Positions 7,347 to 18,081 of a stretch of DNA of 64,000 bases are shown one piece after another. The stretch is from Methylobacterium organophilum (GTDB lineage: Bacteria; Pseudomonadota; Alphaproteobacteria; Rhizobiales; Beijerinckiaceae): NCBI RefSeq assembly GCF_022179465.1, contig NZ_BPQV01000003.1, positions 372,001 to 436,000 on the forward strand, read 5' to 3'. The translations under genes were made by a program, and so were the position numbers. The notes below the pieces were generated by a model that saw only the letters and a program-made list of their open reading frames with translations, was not told the origin of the DNA and searched no databases. Every line of letters starts with the position of its first letter. Position 1 is the first letter of the stretch.

Positions 7347-9079
7347 ATGTCGACCCGTCTTGCCGCCGCCCCCGGGGCGGTGGCGCTGCTTGCCGCCGTC
7401 CTGGCGGGGCCCGCGCTCGCCCACGAGGGCATGACCACGGCGCCGCGCCGCCGCCCGTCACCAAGACCATCGCGCCGCGCGGCGAGGCGCTGTCCGACGC
7501 CTTCGAGCTCGTCGCCATCCCGCGCGACGGCACCCTGACGCTGTTCCTCGACCGCTTCCGGACGAACGAGCCGGTGCCCGGCGCGACCATCGAGGTCGAG
7601 ACGCCGGAGGGGGCCAAGATCGCCGCGGCCACGCCCGAGGGCGGCTACGCGCTGCCGGTGCCCTGGCTGGCGAAGCCCGGCCGGCACGAGCTCGTGGCGA
7701 CCGTCACGGCCGGGGATGCGGTCGACGTGTTGACCGTGGCGGTCACCGTGCCCGATCCCGCCGCGCAGGCAGCCGCAGCGGCCGCCAAGCCGACGCCGAC
7801 GCAAGCGGCCTTTGGACGCGCCTCCGAGTTCGCCCACGGCCTCCGGGAGCGCCTGACGGCCAAGGACCCGACGCTGGTGGCGGCGGTCGCCGTCGCGTTC
7901 CTGCTCGGCATGCTCGTCACCGCGGTCGTTCGCGGGCGCCGAGGCGCCCCCGCCCTGGCGCTGCTCGCCATCGGCATCACCCTCATCCTCGGCACCGCCG
8001 CCTTCGCGCACGGCGACGAGGACCACGGCGAGCCGATGCGGGGGGCCGCCCTGATCGAGGCGCGGGCCCCCGGCTCGGCTGACCTCGCCCAGCGCCTGCC
8101 CGACGGCTCCGTGTTCGTGCCCAAGCCCACGCAACGGCTCCTCGTCCTGCGAACGACCATGACCGAGCAGGGCAGCTTCCACCGCTCGGTCGAGCTGCCG
8201 GGCCGCATCATCCCGGACCCGAACGCCAGCGGCGTGGTGCAGTCCTCGGTCGGTGGCCGGCTCGCGCCACCGCCCTCCGGCCTCTTCCCACGCCTCGGCA
8301 CCAAGGTGCGCAGGGGCGACGTGCTCGCGACCGTGACGCCGCCGGTCCAGGCCGTCGACGTCTCCGACATGCGCCAGCGGCAGGGCGAGCTCGACCAGCA
8401 GGTCGCCATCGTCGAGCGCCGGGTCGAGCGCTATAAAAAACTCGCCACCACCGGCGCCGTGGCCCAGACCCAGCTCGACGACGCGGTCGCGGAGCTGAAC
8501 GGCCTGCACGACCGCCGCGCCGCCCTCGACAAGATCCGGCAGCAGCCCGAAACCTTGGTGGCGCCCGTCGACGGCGTGGTGGCGCAGGCCGCGGCCGTGG
8601 CCGGGCAGATGGCCGCGCCCGGCGCGATGGTGTTCCAGATCGTCGACCCGAACCGCCTCTGGGTCGAGGCCCTCAGCTTCGACGCGCTGACCGCGGCGCA
8701 GAACGCCACCGCCCGGCTCGCGGATGGCCGGACCCTCAAGCTCGCCTACCAGGGCACGGGGCTCGCCGACCGCAACCAGGCTATCCCGGTGCAGTTCGCG
8801 GTCCTCGGCGACGCCGCCGGCCTGCGCGTCGGGCAGTTCGTCACGGTGCTGGCCGGGACCGAGACCGAGCAGGCCGGCCTGGCGCTGCCGCGCTCGGCCG
8901 TGGTGCGCACCGGCAACGGGCAGGACGTCGTCTACGAGCACACCACCGCCGAGCGCTTCGAGGCGCGGCCCGTGCGGGTCGAGCCGCTCGACGGCGCCCG
9001 CCTGCTGGTGGCCGAGGGGATCGGACCCGGCAAGCGGGTGGTGACCCAGGGCGCCGAGCTCCTCGACCAGGTCCGCTGA
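7347..9079 (+). pseudogene. RND efflux periplasmic adaptor (CzcB/CusB family), frameshifted
   Basis: Membrane-fusion subunit of a heavy-metal RND pump. The ATG at 7347 gives MSTRLAAAPGAVALLAAVLAGPALAHEGMTTAP with a signal peptide. The frame is then lost near 7441-7455, within a CGCCGCGCCGCCG run. In the other frame, PPVTKTIAPRGEALSDAFELVAI leads into the full adaptor and runs uninterrupted to 9079. That part has a possible membrane segment with a second His patch (AFAHGDEDHGEP), then the barrel, lipoyl and coiled-coil domains ([35 protein letters not shown]). One base restored at the break rebuilds a protein of about 577 residues. The stop is followed by GAGGAGG and the permease start 12 bp later. 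A consensus error in the GC run is a serious alternative to a real mutation. Confidence 0.8.
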
Positions 9080-9090
9080 GGAGGCCGGCC

Positions 9091-12000
9091 ATGTTCACCG
9101 TCCTCGTCAGCCAGTCGGTCCGCAACCGCCTGCTCGTCCTCGCGCTCGCCGCGGTGCTGGTGCTGTACGGCGCCTTCACCGCCACCAAGCTGCCGGTCGA
9201 CGTCTTCCCGGACCTCAACAAGCCCACCGTCACCGTCATGACCGAGGCGGAAGGGTACGCGCCTCAGGAGGTCGAGCAGCTCGTCACCTATCCCATCGAG
9301 ACCCGGATGAACGGGTTGCCGGGTGTCACCCGCGTGCGCTCGGTCTCGGGGGTCGGGCTCTCGATCACCTACGTCGAGTTCGACTGGGGCACCGACATCT
9401 ACCGCAATCGCCAGCAGGTTGCCGAGCGGCTGTCGCTGGTGCAGGACCAGCTGCCCCGCGGCGTGACCCCGGTCATGGGGCCGATCTCGTCCATCATGGG
9501 CCAGATCCTGCTGGTGGCGGTGACGGGCGAGACCGCGACCCCGATGCAGGTGCGCGAGGTCGCCGACTTCACCATCCGGCCCCGGCTGCTGACCATCCCG
9601 GGCGTGGCGCAGGTCATCCCCATCGGGGGCGAGGTGCGCCAGTTCCGGGTCAGCCCAAACCCGGCGGCGATGCGCGCGCTCGGGGTGACGAACGCCCAGC
9701 TGGAGACGGCGCTCGCGCAGTTCGGCACCAACGCCGGCGGCGGCTTCACCGACCAGAACGCCCGCGAGTACCTGATCCGGAACATCGGCCGGACCATGAG
9801 CCTCGACGACCTGCGCAACCTCGTGGTCGCCACGGTCGCCGACGCCCCGGTCTACCTGCGCCAACTCGCCGAGGTGTCCTTCGCCGCGAAGGTGAAGCGG
9901 GGCGATGCCGGCTACATGGCCAAGCCCGCGGTCATCGTCTCGGTCGAGAAGCAGCCCGACGTCGACACGGTGCGGCTGACCCGCAGCATCGAGACCGCCC
10001 TGAAGGAACTCAACCCGACCCTGCCCGGCGGCATCAAGGCCGACCAGGTCTTGTTCCGGCAGGCCGACTTCATCGAGACTTCGATCCGCAACGTCGAGCG
10101 CGTCCTCGTCGAGGCCGTGCTGGTGGTGGCCCTGGTGCTGTTCGCCTTCCTCTTGAACGTGCGCACCACCGCGATCTCGCTGCTGGCCATCCCGGTTTCG
10201 GTGCTGACGACCGCTCTGGTGTTCCACCTGTTCGGCCTGTCCATCAACACGATGACGCTCGGGGGGCTCGCCATCGCCATCGGCGAGCTCGTCGACGACG
10301 CCGTCGTGGACGTCGAGAACATCTACCGACGGCTCGGCGAGAATCGGAAGGCGGGCAACCCTAGGAGCACCTTCGAGGTGGTGGTCTCGGCCTCGAACGA
10401 GGTCCGCTCCGGCATCGTCTACGCGACGCTGATCATCATCCTGGTCTTCGTGCCGCTGTTCGCGCTCTCAGGCATCGAGGGCCGGCTCTTCGCGCCCCTG
10501 GGGCAGGCCTACATCATCTCCATCCTGGCGAGCCTGCTCACCTCCATCACCCTGACGCCCGTGCTGGCGTCCTGGCTGCTGCCGGGGCTCCGGAACCTGG
10601 AGGAGCACGACAGCCGCTTGCTGAAGCTGCTCAAGCGCGGCAACGCCGCCCTGCTGCGGGTGGCTTTCCGGCATAAGGGCCTGCTGGTCGGCACCGTCGC
10701 GGCCGCGGTGGCCGCCGCCGGCATCGCCGCCTGGAACTTGCCGCGCGCCTTCCTGCCGCCGTTCAACGAGGGCTCGTTCACGGTCAGCATGACCTTCAAC
10801 CCGGGCATCTCGCTCGCCGAGAGCAACCGGGTCGGGCTGATCGCGGAAAAACTGCTCCTGGAGATTCCGGGCGTGAAGGCGGTCGGCCGCCGGACCGGCC
10901 GGGCCGAGCTCGACGAACACGCCGAGGGGGTGCATTCCTCCGAGATCGACGTCGCCCTGGACGATGGGCTGAAGCGTCCGAAGCAGGCGCTCGTCGCCGA
11001 CATCCGCGGGCGCCTCGGTGCCCTGCCGGTGGCGGTCAACGTCGGCCAGCCGATCTCGCACCGGCTCGACCACATGCTCTCGGGCGTCCGCGCTGAGATC
11101 GCGCTCAAGGTGTTCGGCGACGACCTCGACGCCCTGCGCCGGGTGGCGAACGGCCTGAGGGACCGCCTCGCCAAGATCCCGGGGCTCGCCGACCTGCAGG
11201 TCGAGCGGCAGGTCCGCATCCCGCAGCTGGAGGTGCGCGTCGACTACACCCGGGCGGCCCTCTACGGGGTCCAGCCCGCCGCGGTCGTCGAGCAGATCAG
11301 CCGCCTCTCGAACGGGCGGGTGGTCTCGACGGTCGTCGACGGCGTGCGCCGCTTCGACGTGGTGCTGCGCCTGTCGGAGAACCGGCGGACGACGGCTGGC
11401 CTCGGTGACCTGCTGCTGGAGACGCCCTCGGGCTGGGTGCCGGCGCGCCAGGTCGCGGACATCCGCGAGACGGACGGGCCGAACCAGATCCTGCGCGAGA
11501 ACGCCCGCCGCCGCATCGTGGTCCAGGCCAACACCACGGCCGAGAGCGACATGGCCACGATCGTGGCGGCGATCCGCGAGGCGGTGGCCCAGGAGCCGAT
11601 GCCGCCCGGCTTCTTCACCAGCCTGGAGGGCACCTTCCAGGCGCAGGAGGAGGCGAGCCGGACCATCGCGGCGCTCTCCGGCCTGTCCTTGGCGCTGGTC
11701 TTCGCCATCCTCTACAGCCGCTACCGCTCGGCCGCGCTGGCGCTCATCATCATGGGCAACGTGCCGCTCGCCCTGATCGGCTCGGTGGCGGCCCTGTGGC
11801 TGGTCGGGCAGCCGCTCTCGGTCGCGTCGATGATCGGCTTCATCACGCTGACCGGCATCGCGGCCCGCAACGGCATCCTCAAGATCAGCCACTACCTGAA
11901 CCTGTCGCTGCACGAGGGCGTGCCGTTCGGGCCCGAACTCGTCGTGCGCGGCAGTCTGGAACGGCTGACCCCGGTGCTGATGACGGCGCTCTCGGCCGGC

Positions 12001-12240
12001 GTGGCGCTGTTGCCGCTGCTCTACGACGCGGCGAGCCCGGGCAAGGAGATCCTGCACCCGGTCGCGGTGACGATCTTCGGCGGCCTGATCAGCGCGACGT
12101 TGCTCGACACCTTCCTGACCCCCGTCCTGTTCCTGCGCTTCGGCCGCAGGCCGCTTGAGCGGCTGCGTGCGCTGCACGCCGAGGCGCCGGCCTACCCATC
12201 CCCGGACGGCGCGCCCCCGCGGCCGGCCGAGGCCTACTGA
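9091..12240 (+). CDS. Heavy-metal efflux RND permease (CzcA/CusA family)
   Basis: A 1049-residue inner-membrane proton/metal antiporter, the usual length for HME-RND pumps. It starts [20 protein letters not shown] and has the two large periplasmic porter halves and twelve predicted membrane helices. TM4 carries the acidic signature [13 protein letters not shown] (E399, D402, D403, D407, E409), related to but different from the CzcA DFGxxVDGAV signature, so the substrate is not certain (Co/Zn/Cd or Cu/Ag). A GAGGAGG ribosome site lies 12 bp after the adaptor stop, so adaptor and permease form one operon. No outer-membrane channel gene of the CzcC type is found nearby. Confidence 0.93.
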   Translation: MFTVLVSQSVRNRLLVLALAAVLVLYGAFTATKLPVDVFPDLNKPTVTVMTEAEGYAPQEVEQLVTYPIETRMNGLPGVTRVRSVSGVGLSITYVEFDWGTDIYRNRQQVAERLSLVQDQLPRGVTPVMGPISSIMGQILLVAVTGETATPMQVREVADFTIRPRLLTIPGVAQVIPIGGEVRQFRVSPNPAAMRALGVTNAQLETALAQFGTNAGGGFTDQNAREYLIRNIGRTMSLDDLRNLVVATVADAPVYLRQLAEVSFAAKVKRGDAGYMAKPAVIVSVEKQPDVDTVRLTRSIETALKELNPTLPGGIKADQVLFRQADFIETSIRNVERVLVEAVLVVALVLFAFLLNVRTTAISLLAIPVSVLTTALVFHLFGLSINTMTLGGLAIAIGELVDDAVVDVENIYRRLGENRKAGNPRSTFEVVVSASNEVRSGIVYATLIIILVFVPLFALSGIEGRLFAPLGQAYIISILASLLTSITLTPVLASWLLPGLRNLEEHDSRLLKLLKRGNAALLRVAFRHKGLLVGTVAAAVAAAGIAAWNLPRAFLPPFNEGSFTVSMTFNPGISLAESNRVGLIAEKLLLEIPGVKAVGRRTGRAELDEHAEGVHSSEIDVALDDGLKRPKQALVADIRGRLGALPVAVNVGQPISHRLDHMLSGVRAEIALKVFGDDLDALRRVANGLRDRLAKIPGLADLQVERQVRIPQLEVRVDYTRAALYGVQPAAVVEQISRLSNGRVVSTVVDGVRRFDVVLRLSENRRTTAGLGDLLLETPSGWVPARQVADIRETDGPNQILRENARRRIVVQANTTAESDMATIVAAIREAVAQEPMPPGFFTSLEGTFQAQEEASRTIAALSGLSLALVFAILYSRYRSAALALIIMGNVPLALIGSVAALWLVGQPLSVASMIGFITLTGIAARNGILKISHYLNLSLHEGVPFGPELVVRGSLERLTPVLMTALSAGVALLPLLYDAASPGKEILHPVAVTIFGGLISATLLDTFLTPVLFLRFGRRPLERLRALHAEAPAYPSPDGAPPRPAEAY

Positions 12241-12262
12241 CCCCGCAACCGAGGAGTTCCCC

Positions 12263-12628
12263 ATGATCCTTTCGAGAGTGACCCTGGCCGCCGGCCTGCT
12301 CGCCGCGACCGCCGCCTACGCCCACGAGACCACCGGCCAGCACGGCGGCCGGGTGGCGGACGCGGGCAAGTTCCACGTCGAGCTCGTCACCAAAGGCGAG
12401 ACCGTCGACGTGTTCCTGTTGGACGAGGGCCAGAAGCCGGTCCCGACCTCCGGCTTCAAGGGCACGGCCATCCTCGTCGTCGGCGGCAAGCCGACCCGCG
12501 TCCCCCTGGAGCCCGCCGACGGCAACCGCCTGTCCGGCAGGGCCGCGGTCGCCCTCGGCGAAAGCCCCAAGGGGGCCGTGCAACTCACTGGTCCCGACGG
12601 CGCGACCGCCAGCGGCAAGTTCAACTGA
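12263..12628 (+). CDS. Small exported protein of the RND cluster
   Basis: A 121-residue protein with a signal peptide (MILSRVTLAAGLLAATAAYA) and a His-containing mature start (HETTGQHGG). The rest looks like a single beta-rich domain (FHVELVTKGETVDVFLLDEGQKP). It lies 22 bp after the permease gene, in the same operon. A clear paralogue lies at 59163-59543 in the copper operon, sharing the layout HxGG...V(E/D)L(V)...V(F/Y)(L/V)LDE..KPVP and the GKxxxVxL segment. Probably a periplasmic accessory protein for metal efflux; no named family recognised. Confidence 0.75.
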   Translation: MILSRVTLAAGLLAATAAYAHETTGQHGGRVADAGKFHVELVTKGETVDVFLLDEGQKPVPTSGFKGTAILVVGGKPTRVPLEPADGNRLSGRAAVALGESPKGAVQLTGPDGATASGKFN

Positions 12629-12653
12629 CCCCTCGCACCAGGAAGCCTCCTCG

Positions 12654-13052
12654 ATGAAGACCCTGACCTCGACCCTCGCCGCCGGAGCCCTGGCCCTCGG
12701 CCTCTCGGGCATCGCCTTAGCGCACGAGGCCCACGACCATGCCAGCCATGGCGGTCACGACCACGCCGCCATGGCTGCCGCGGACAAAGCGGACACGCCG
12801 GCCACGAAGGCGTTCCGGGACGTCGATGCCGAGATGCACCGGAACATGGACATCCGCTACTCGAACGACGTCGACGTCGATTTCGTGCGCGGCATGATTC
12901 CCCACCACAAGGGCGCCGTCGGGATGGCCAAGGTCGCCCTCCAGCATTCCAAGGACCCCGAGATCCGGAAGCTGGCTGAGGAGATCATCAAGGCTCAGGA
13001 CGTTGAGATCGCCCAGATGGAGGCCTTCCTCAGGAAGCGCGGCACCAACTGA
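12654..13052 (+). CDS. DUF305-domain periplasmic copper-associated protein
   Basis: A 132-residue exported protein. Signal peptide to about residue 23 (GIALA), then a His-rich linker (HEAHDHASHGGHDHAAM). The DUF305 four-helix domain holds the signature FVRGMIPHHKGAVGMAKVAL and a C-terminal helix QDVEIAQMEAFLRKRG. DUF305 proteins, including CopM-type copper-binding proteins, bind metal through His/Met residues. It is the last gene of the RND operon before an AT-rich gap; a second DUF305 gene follows at 13620. Confidence 0.85.
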   Translation: MKTLTSTLAAGALALGLSGIALAHEAHDHASHGGHDHAAMAAADKADTPATKAFRDVDAEMHRNMDIRYSNDVDVDFVRGMIPHHKGAVGMAKVALQHSKDPEIRKLAEEIIKAQDVEIAQMEAFLRKRGTN

Positions 13053-13159
13053 GCGGTCGCGTCCGCGCGCAGGCGGCCCTCCCGAATACGTGATGCTTCA
13101 GAGTATTTATTTCAGAACGCATCTGTATCCCGTGAGTTCTATATTAGGGTAATGACGGT

Positions 13160-13183
13160 CTGACTTATCTGATACTGAGTCAG
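13160..13183. promoter_or_regulatory. Candidate operator upstream of the Csp-like gene
   Basis: The 179 bp gap 13053-13231 is clearly AT-richer than its surroundings. It holds a 24 bp imperfect dyad with outer arms CTGACT (13160-13165) and AGTCAG (13178-13183) and an inner palindrome TATC-T-GATA. The position about 50 bp before the copper-storage gene suggests a regulator site or promoter element. The dyad is visible; the function is inferred. Confidence 0.4.
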
Positions 13184-13231
13184 CATTCCAGTCGTGCCGC
13201 AAACCTTGCGATGGATAGACGGAGAACCTGA

Positions 13232-13564
13232 ATGCACCAGATGTCGAGCGAGATGCAGTCCTGCATCGACGAGTGCCTACGCTGCTACCAGACCTGCCTC
13301 AGCATGGCCTCGAACCACTGCCTCCCGGCCGGCGGCAAGCACGTCGAGCCCGAACACTTCCGGCTGATGCTCGCCTGCGCCGAAATCTGCCGGACCTCGG
13401 CGCACTTCATGCTGTTGGGGACCGCACACCACAAGCATACCTGCGCCGAGTGCGCCGACGTCTGCGAGGACTGCGCCCGCAGCTGCGAGCAGGTCGGCGA
13501 CATGCAGCAATGCGTCGAGCAGTGCCGCCGCTGCGCCGAGAGCTGCCGGAAGATGGCCGCCTGA
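13232..13564 (+). CDS. Csp-type four-helix-bundle copper storage protein (DUF326)
   Basis: A 110-residue protein with 16 cysteines spaced as CxxxC/CxxC along predicted helices (C11, C15, C18, C22, C30, C49, C53, C71, C74, C78, C81, C85, C94, C98, C101, C105). This is the pattern of Csp copper-storage proteins, whose helix bundle is filled with thiolate-bound Cu(I). There is no Tat or Sec leader, so it should be cytosolic, like Csp3. The gene has its own AT-rich promoter region and lies between two DUF305 genes and upstream of a Cu-type ATPase. A GCGGCC-GACCG-GGCCGC hairpin follows the stop codon (13575-13591) and could stabilise or attenuate the transcript. Confidence 0.88.
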   Translation: MHQMSSEMQSCIDECLRCYQTCLSMASNHCLPAGGKHVEPEHFRLMLACAEICRTSAHFMLLGTAHHKHTCAECADVCEDCARSCEQVGDMQQCVEQCRRCAESCRKMAA

Positions 13565-13619
13565 TGGATCCGGGGCGGCCGACCGGGCCGCTCCTCACCC
13601 CCAACGAGAGAAGGCAATC

Positions 13620-14099
13620 ATGCTTGTTCGTACCCTGATTCTCGCCGCGGCCCTGGCGCTCCCGGGCGCCGGGATGGCTCTCGCGGCCGACCACGACCAT
13701 GGCTCGATGCAGTCCGCCGTGAAGCTGCCGGAGGCCTGCAAGGCGGCCACCGCCGGCAAGGACGCCATGATGAAGGACATGCAGGGGCACATGTCCCAGG
13801 CCATGCAGGGCATGGGCGGCCAGATGACCGAGACCCAGAAGGGTCTCCAGCAGGCCATGATGTCGATGAACGGCCCGATGATGCAGGGGATGATGGCGGG
13901 CGACCCCGACGTCGCCTGGATCTGCGCGATGATCCCGCACCACCAAGGCGCCATCGACATGGCCCGCGCCGGGCTGAAGGGCGCCGACAACGCCGAGAGC
14001 AAGCGCCTCGCCGAAAAGACAATCGAGGAGCAGGAGAAGAGCATCAAGGAGCTCGTCGCCTGGCTCGACAAGAACGCCAAGACGGAAGGCAACCAGTAA
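13620..14099 (+). CDS. DUF305-domain exported protein, Met-rich
   Basis: A 159-residue protein with a signal peptide ([22 protein letters not shown]) and an N-terminal HDHGSM patch. A long methionine-rich helix region follows ([33 protein letters not shown]), then the DUF305 core [19 protein letters not shown] and [14 protein letters not shown]. The many Met residues suit periplasmic Cu(I)/Ag(I) binding. Same direction as, and between, the copper-storage gene and the P-type ATPase. More Met-rich than the DUF305 gene at 12654. Confidence 0.85.
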   Translation: MLVRTLILAAALALPGAGMALAADHDHGSMQSAVKLPEACKAATAGKDAMMKDMQGHMSQAMQGMGGQMTETQKGLQQAMMSMNGPMMQGMMAGDPDVAWICAMIPHHQGAIDMARAGLKGADNAESKRLAEKTIEEQEKSIKELVAWLDKNAKTEGNQ

Positions 14100-14166
14100 G
14101 CCGCCGGCTGTCGTCGGGTCGCTTGCGGCCCGGCGGCGCCCGCTCGGCCATGCGGAAGGAGCGGTC

Positions 14167-16587
<2,421 letters not shown>

Positions 16588-16608
16588 AGCGTCCCACCTC
16601 GGAGCCCC

Positions 16609-17197
16609 TTGTTCGCGCCCGTCGTCCACGACCTGATCCACCGGGTCACCGGCCTGGATCAGCCCCACGGCCCTGGGTGGATTGAGCTCGTCTCGGTCCT
16701 CGTTCTCGTCGTGGCGCCGGCCTGGACGGGAAGGCTGGCGCTCCGCCTCGGCTGGCGCTGGCTGCGCGGACGGCAGCGCCGTCGCGGCGCCGGAAGCCCG
16801 GAGCGGCGGAGCCTTGAGCGCGACGTCCCGCGGGCGACGCTGCGCTTCCAGCTGCGCCTCGTGCTGCTCTCGCTGCTGACGCTTCCGGCGGCGTGGCTTC
16901 GTCCAGGGCCGCCTCTCGCTCGACGCCCTGGTCGCGGCGCTGGCAGCCTTCAAGGAGATCGCGCCGGCCCTGCGCGAGCTGTTCGGCTTCGCGCAAGGCT
17001 GGTCCGACGCGAGAGCGCGGTTCGAGGAGATCACGAGGTCGCTGCAAGCACTTGAGTTGGCCGTGGGGCTGCGCGGCCTTGAGGTGAAGCTGGAAGCTCG
17101 CCACAGCGCGGCCGGACCCGCGTCGATCATCCACGCCATGTCGCGGCAGCTATCCGCTGTCGGGGTTCGCGGCGTCCTCCCGAAGTTCCGCAATTGA
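16609..17197 (+). pseudogene. Remnant of a membrane protein, possibly an ABC-transporter membrane domain
   Basis: A TTG start 21 bp after the ATPase (ribosome site GGAG) opens a frame with a hydrophobic segment (IELVSVLVLVVAPAW) and RFQLRLVLLSLLTLP. Around 16880 the coding signal moves to another frame reading GRLSLDALVAALAAFKEIAPALRELFGFAQGWSDARARFEE, which runs to a TGA at 17195-17197. That second part resembles the end of the membrane domain of ABC half-transporters (G-x-LSxxALVA-LAA-K-x-hxxPhxEL); the nucleotide-binding domain is missing. This is either a decayed fragment or a frameshifted small membrane protein. Function is not assignable. Confidence 0.45.
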
Positions 17198-17580
17198 AGA
17201 CCAGGCGCCGGTTCGTTCGTGCGCGCCTTCCATCGATGTTCGGCCGTTATATGGCATCCCGGACGCTCGCATTGCGTGCTCGCTCATACACTGCTCAGGC
17301 TTGAGTGAGTTGTCCGGACGATCGTTGTGTTCGGGATCTCGATGCGCGCCGCGGTGGAACATTGCATCATCGTCGGCGAGGTGAGGTGATGAGACAAGGC
17401 GCGGCTGTGCTGGCAGCGGAGGATGCGGGCCCTCACCGTCGCGCCAGGGCCGCCGTCCGGGCGATGGCCACGGTCGCCCCCCCCCCCCGCCGTGGCGTGC
17501 TGCGGGTTCGCGGCCAAGGGCCGTTCGAGAGACGGGAGCTGATGCCCCTTGCGTCGCCTGCGGAGCCAGCCGCACGTCCC
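17198..17580. other. Gene-free stretch with a C12 homopolymer
   Basis: No reading frame with convincing coding signal on either strand. The only notable element is a run of twelve C (17477-17488), which is prone to slippage and to consensus error. The stretch separates the converging remnant gene and the CadR-type regulator. Confidence 0.5.
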
Positions 17581-17982
17581 TCAGGCGGGGTCGACCATCG
17601 GCGAGAGGGCCTCGATGATGCGGCAGTCCGCGACCGACCCGCAGCCGCACTGGCCGATGACCTCGCGCAGTTCCGCGGCGAGCCGGGCCAGGTCGGCCAG
17701 CTTGCGCTCCACGTCGGCGAGGTGGGCGCGGGCGATGATGTCGACCTCGGTGCACGAGCGCTCCCGGTCGTCGGAGAGCGCCAACAAGTCCCGGATCTGC
17801 TCCACCGTGAACCCGAGGGTGCGGCTCCGCCGGATGAAGCTCAGCCGGCGCAGGTGCTCGGGCCCGTAGAGCCGGTAGTTCCCGCTCGACCGCGCCGGCG
17901 GGGGCAGCAACCCGACCTTCTCGTACCACCGCACCGTCTCGACGCGGGTCTGCGTTGCCTCCGCGAGCCTGCCGATGGTCAT
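17581..17982 (-). CDS. CadR/PbrR-type MerR regulator
   Basis: A 133-residue MerR-family activator. The winged helix starts MTIGRLAEATQTRVETVRWYEKVGLL. Metal-site cysteines follow the CadR/PbrR/ZntR pattern: one in ERSCTEVD, then QCGCGSVADCRIIEAL. The short C-terminus lacks the His-rich tail of Pseudomonas CadR. It is divergent from a Zn/Cd/Pb ATPase, with a typical MerR promoter between them. The ATG at 17982 gives the standard family N-terminus; a GTG at 18000 would add six residues. Expected inducers are Pb(II), Cd(II) or Zn(II). Confidence 0.88.
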   Translation of the reverse strand: MTIGRLAEATQTRVETVRWYEKVGLLPPPARSSGNYRLYGPEHLRRLSFIRRSRTLGFTVEQIRDLLALSDDRERSCTEVDIIARAHLADVERKLADLARLAAELREVIGQCGCGSVADCRIIEALSPMVDPA

Positions 17983-18003
17983 GGACGCGGTTTTGCTCAC
18001 GGC

Positions 18004-18035
18004 TTGACCCTGCAGTGACTACAGGGTGCATGTAG
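18004..18035 (+). promoter_or_regulatory. CadR/PbrR-type promoter/operator
   Basis: -35 TTGACC (18004-18009), then the dyad ACCCTG-N9-CAGGGT (18007-18027), then a weak -10 ATGTAG (18030-18035) after a 20 bp spacer. The ACCCT...TAC-AGGGT core matches known CadR/PbrR operators. It drives the ATPase gene at 18082 and overlaps the regulator leader on the other strand. Confidence 0.8.
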
Positions 18036-18081
18036 GCACCCGTCCCGGTCCGGTCCAGGGCTCGGACGAACGGAGCGCAGC

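Noticed and set aside
13575-13591. Hairpin GCGGCC-GACCG-GGCCGC as a rho-independent terminator after the Csp gene
   Set aside because: There is no T-run after the stem, so it is noted only as a possible processing or attenuation structure.
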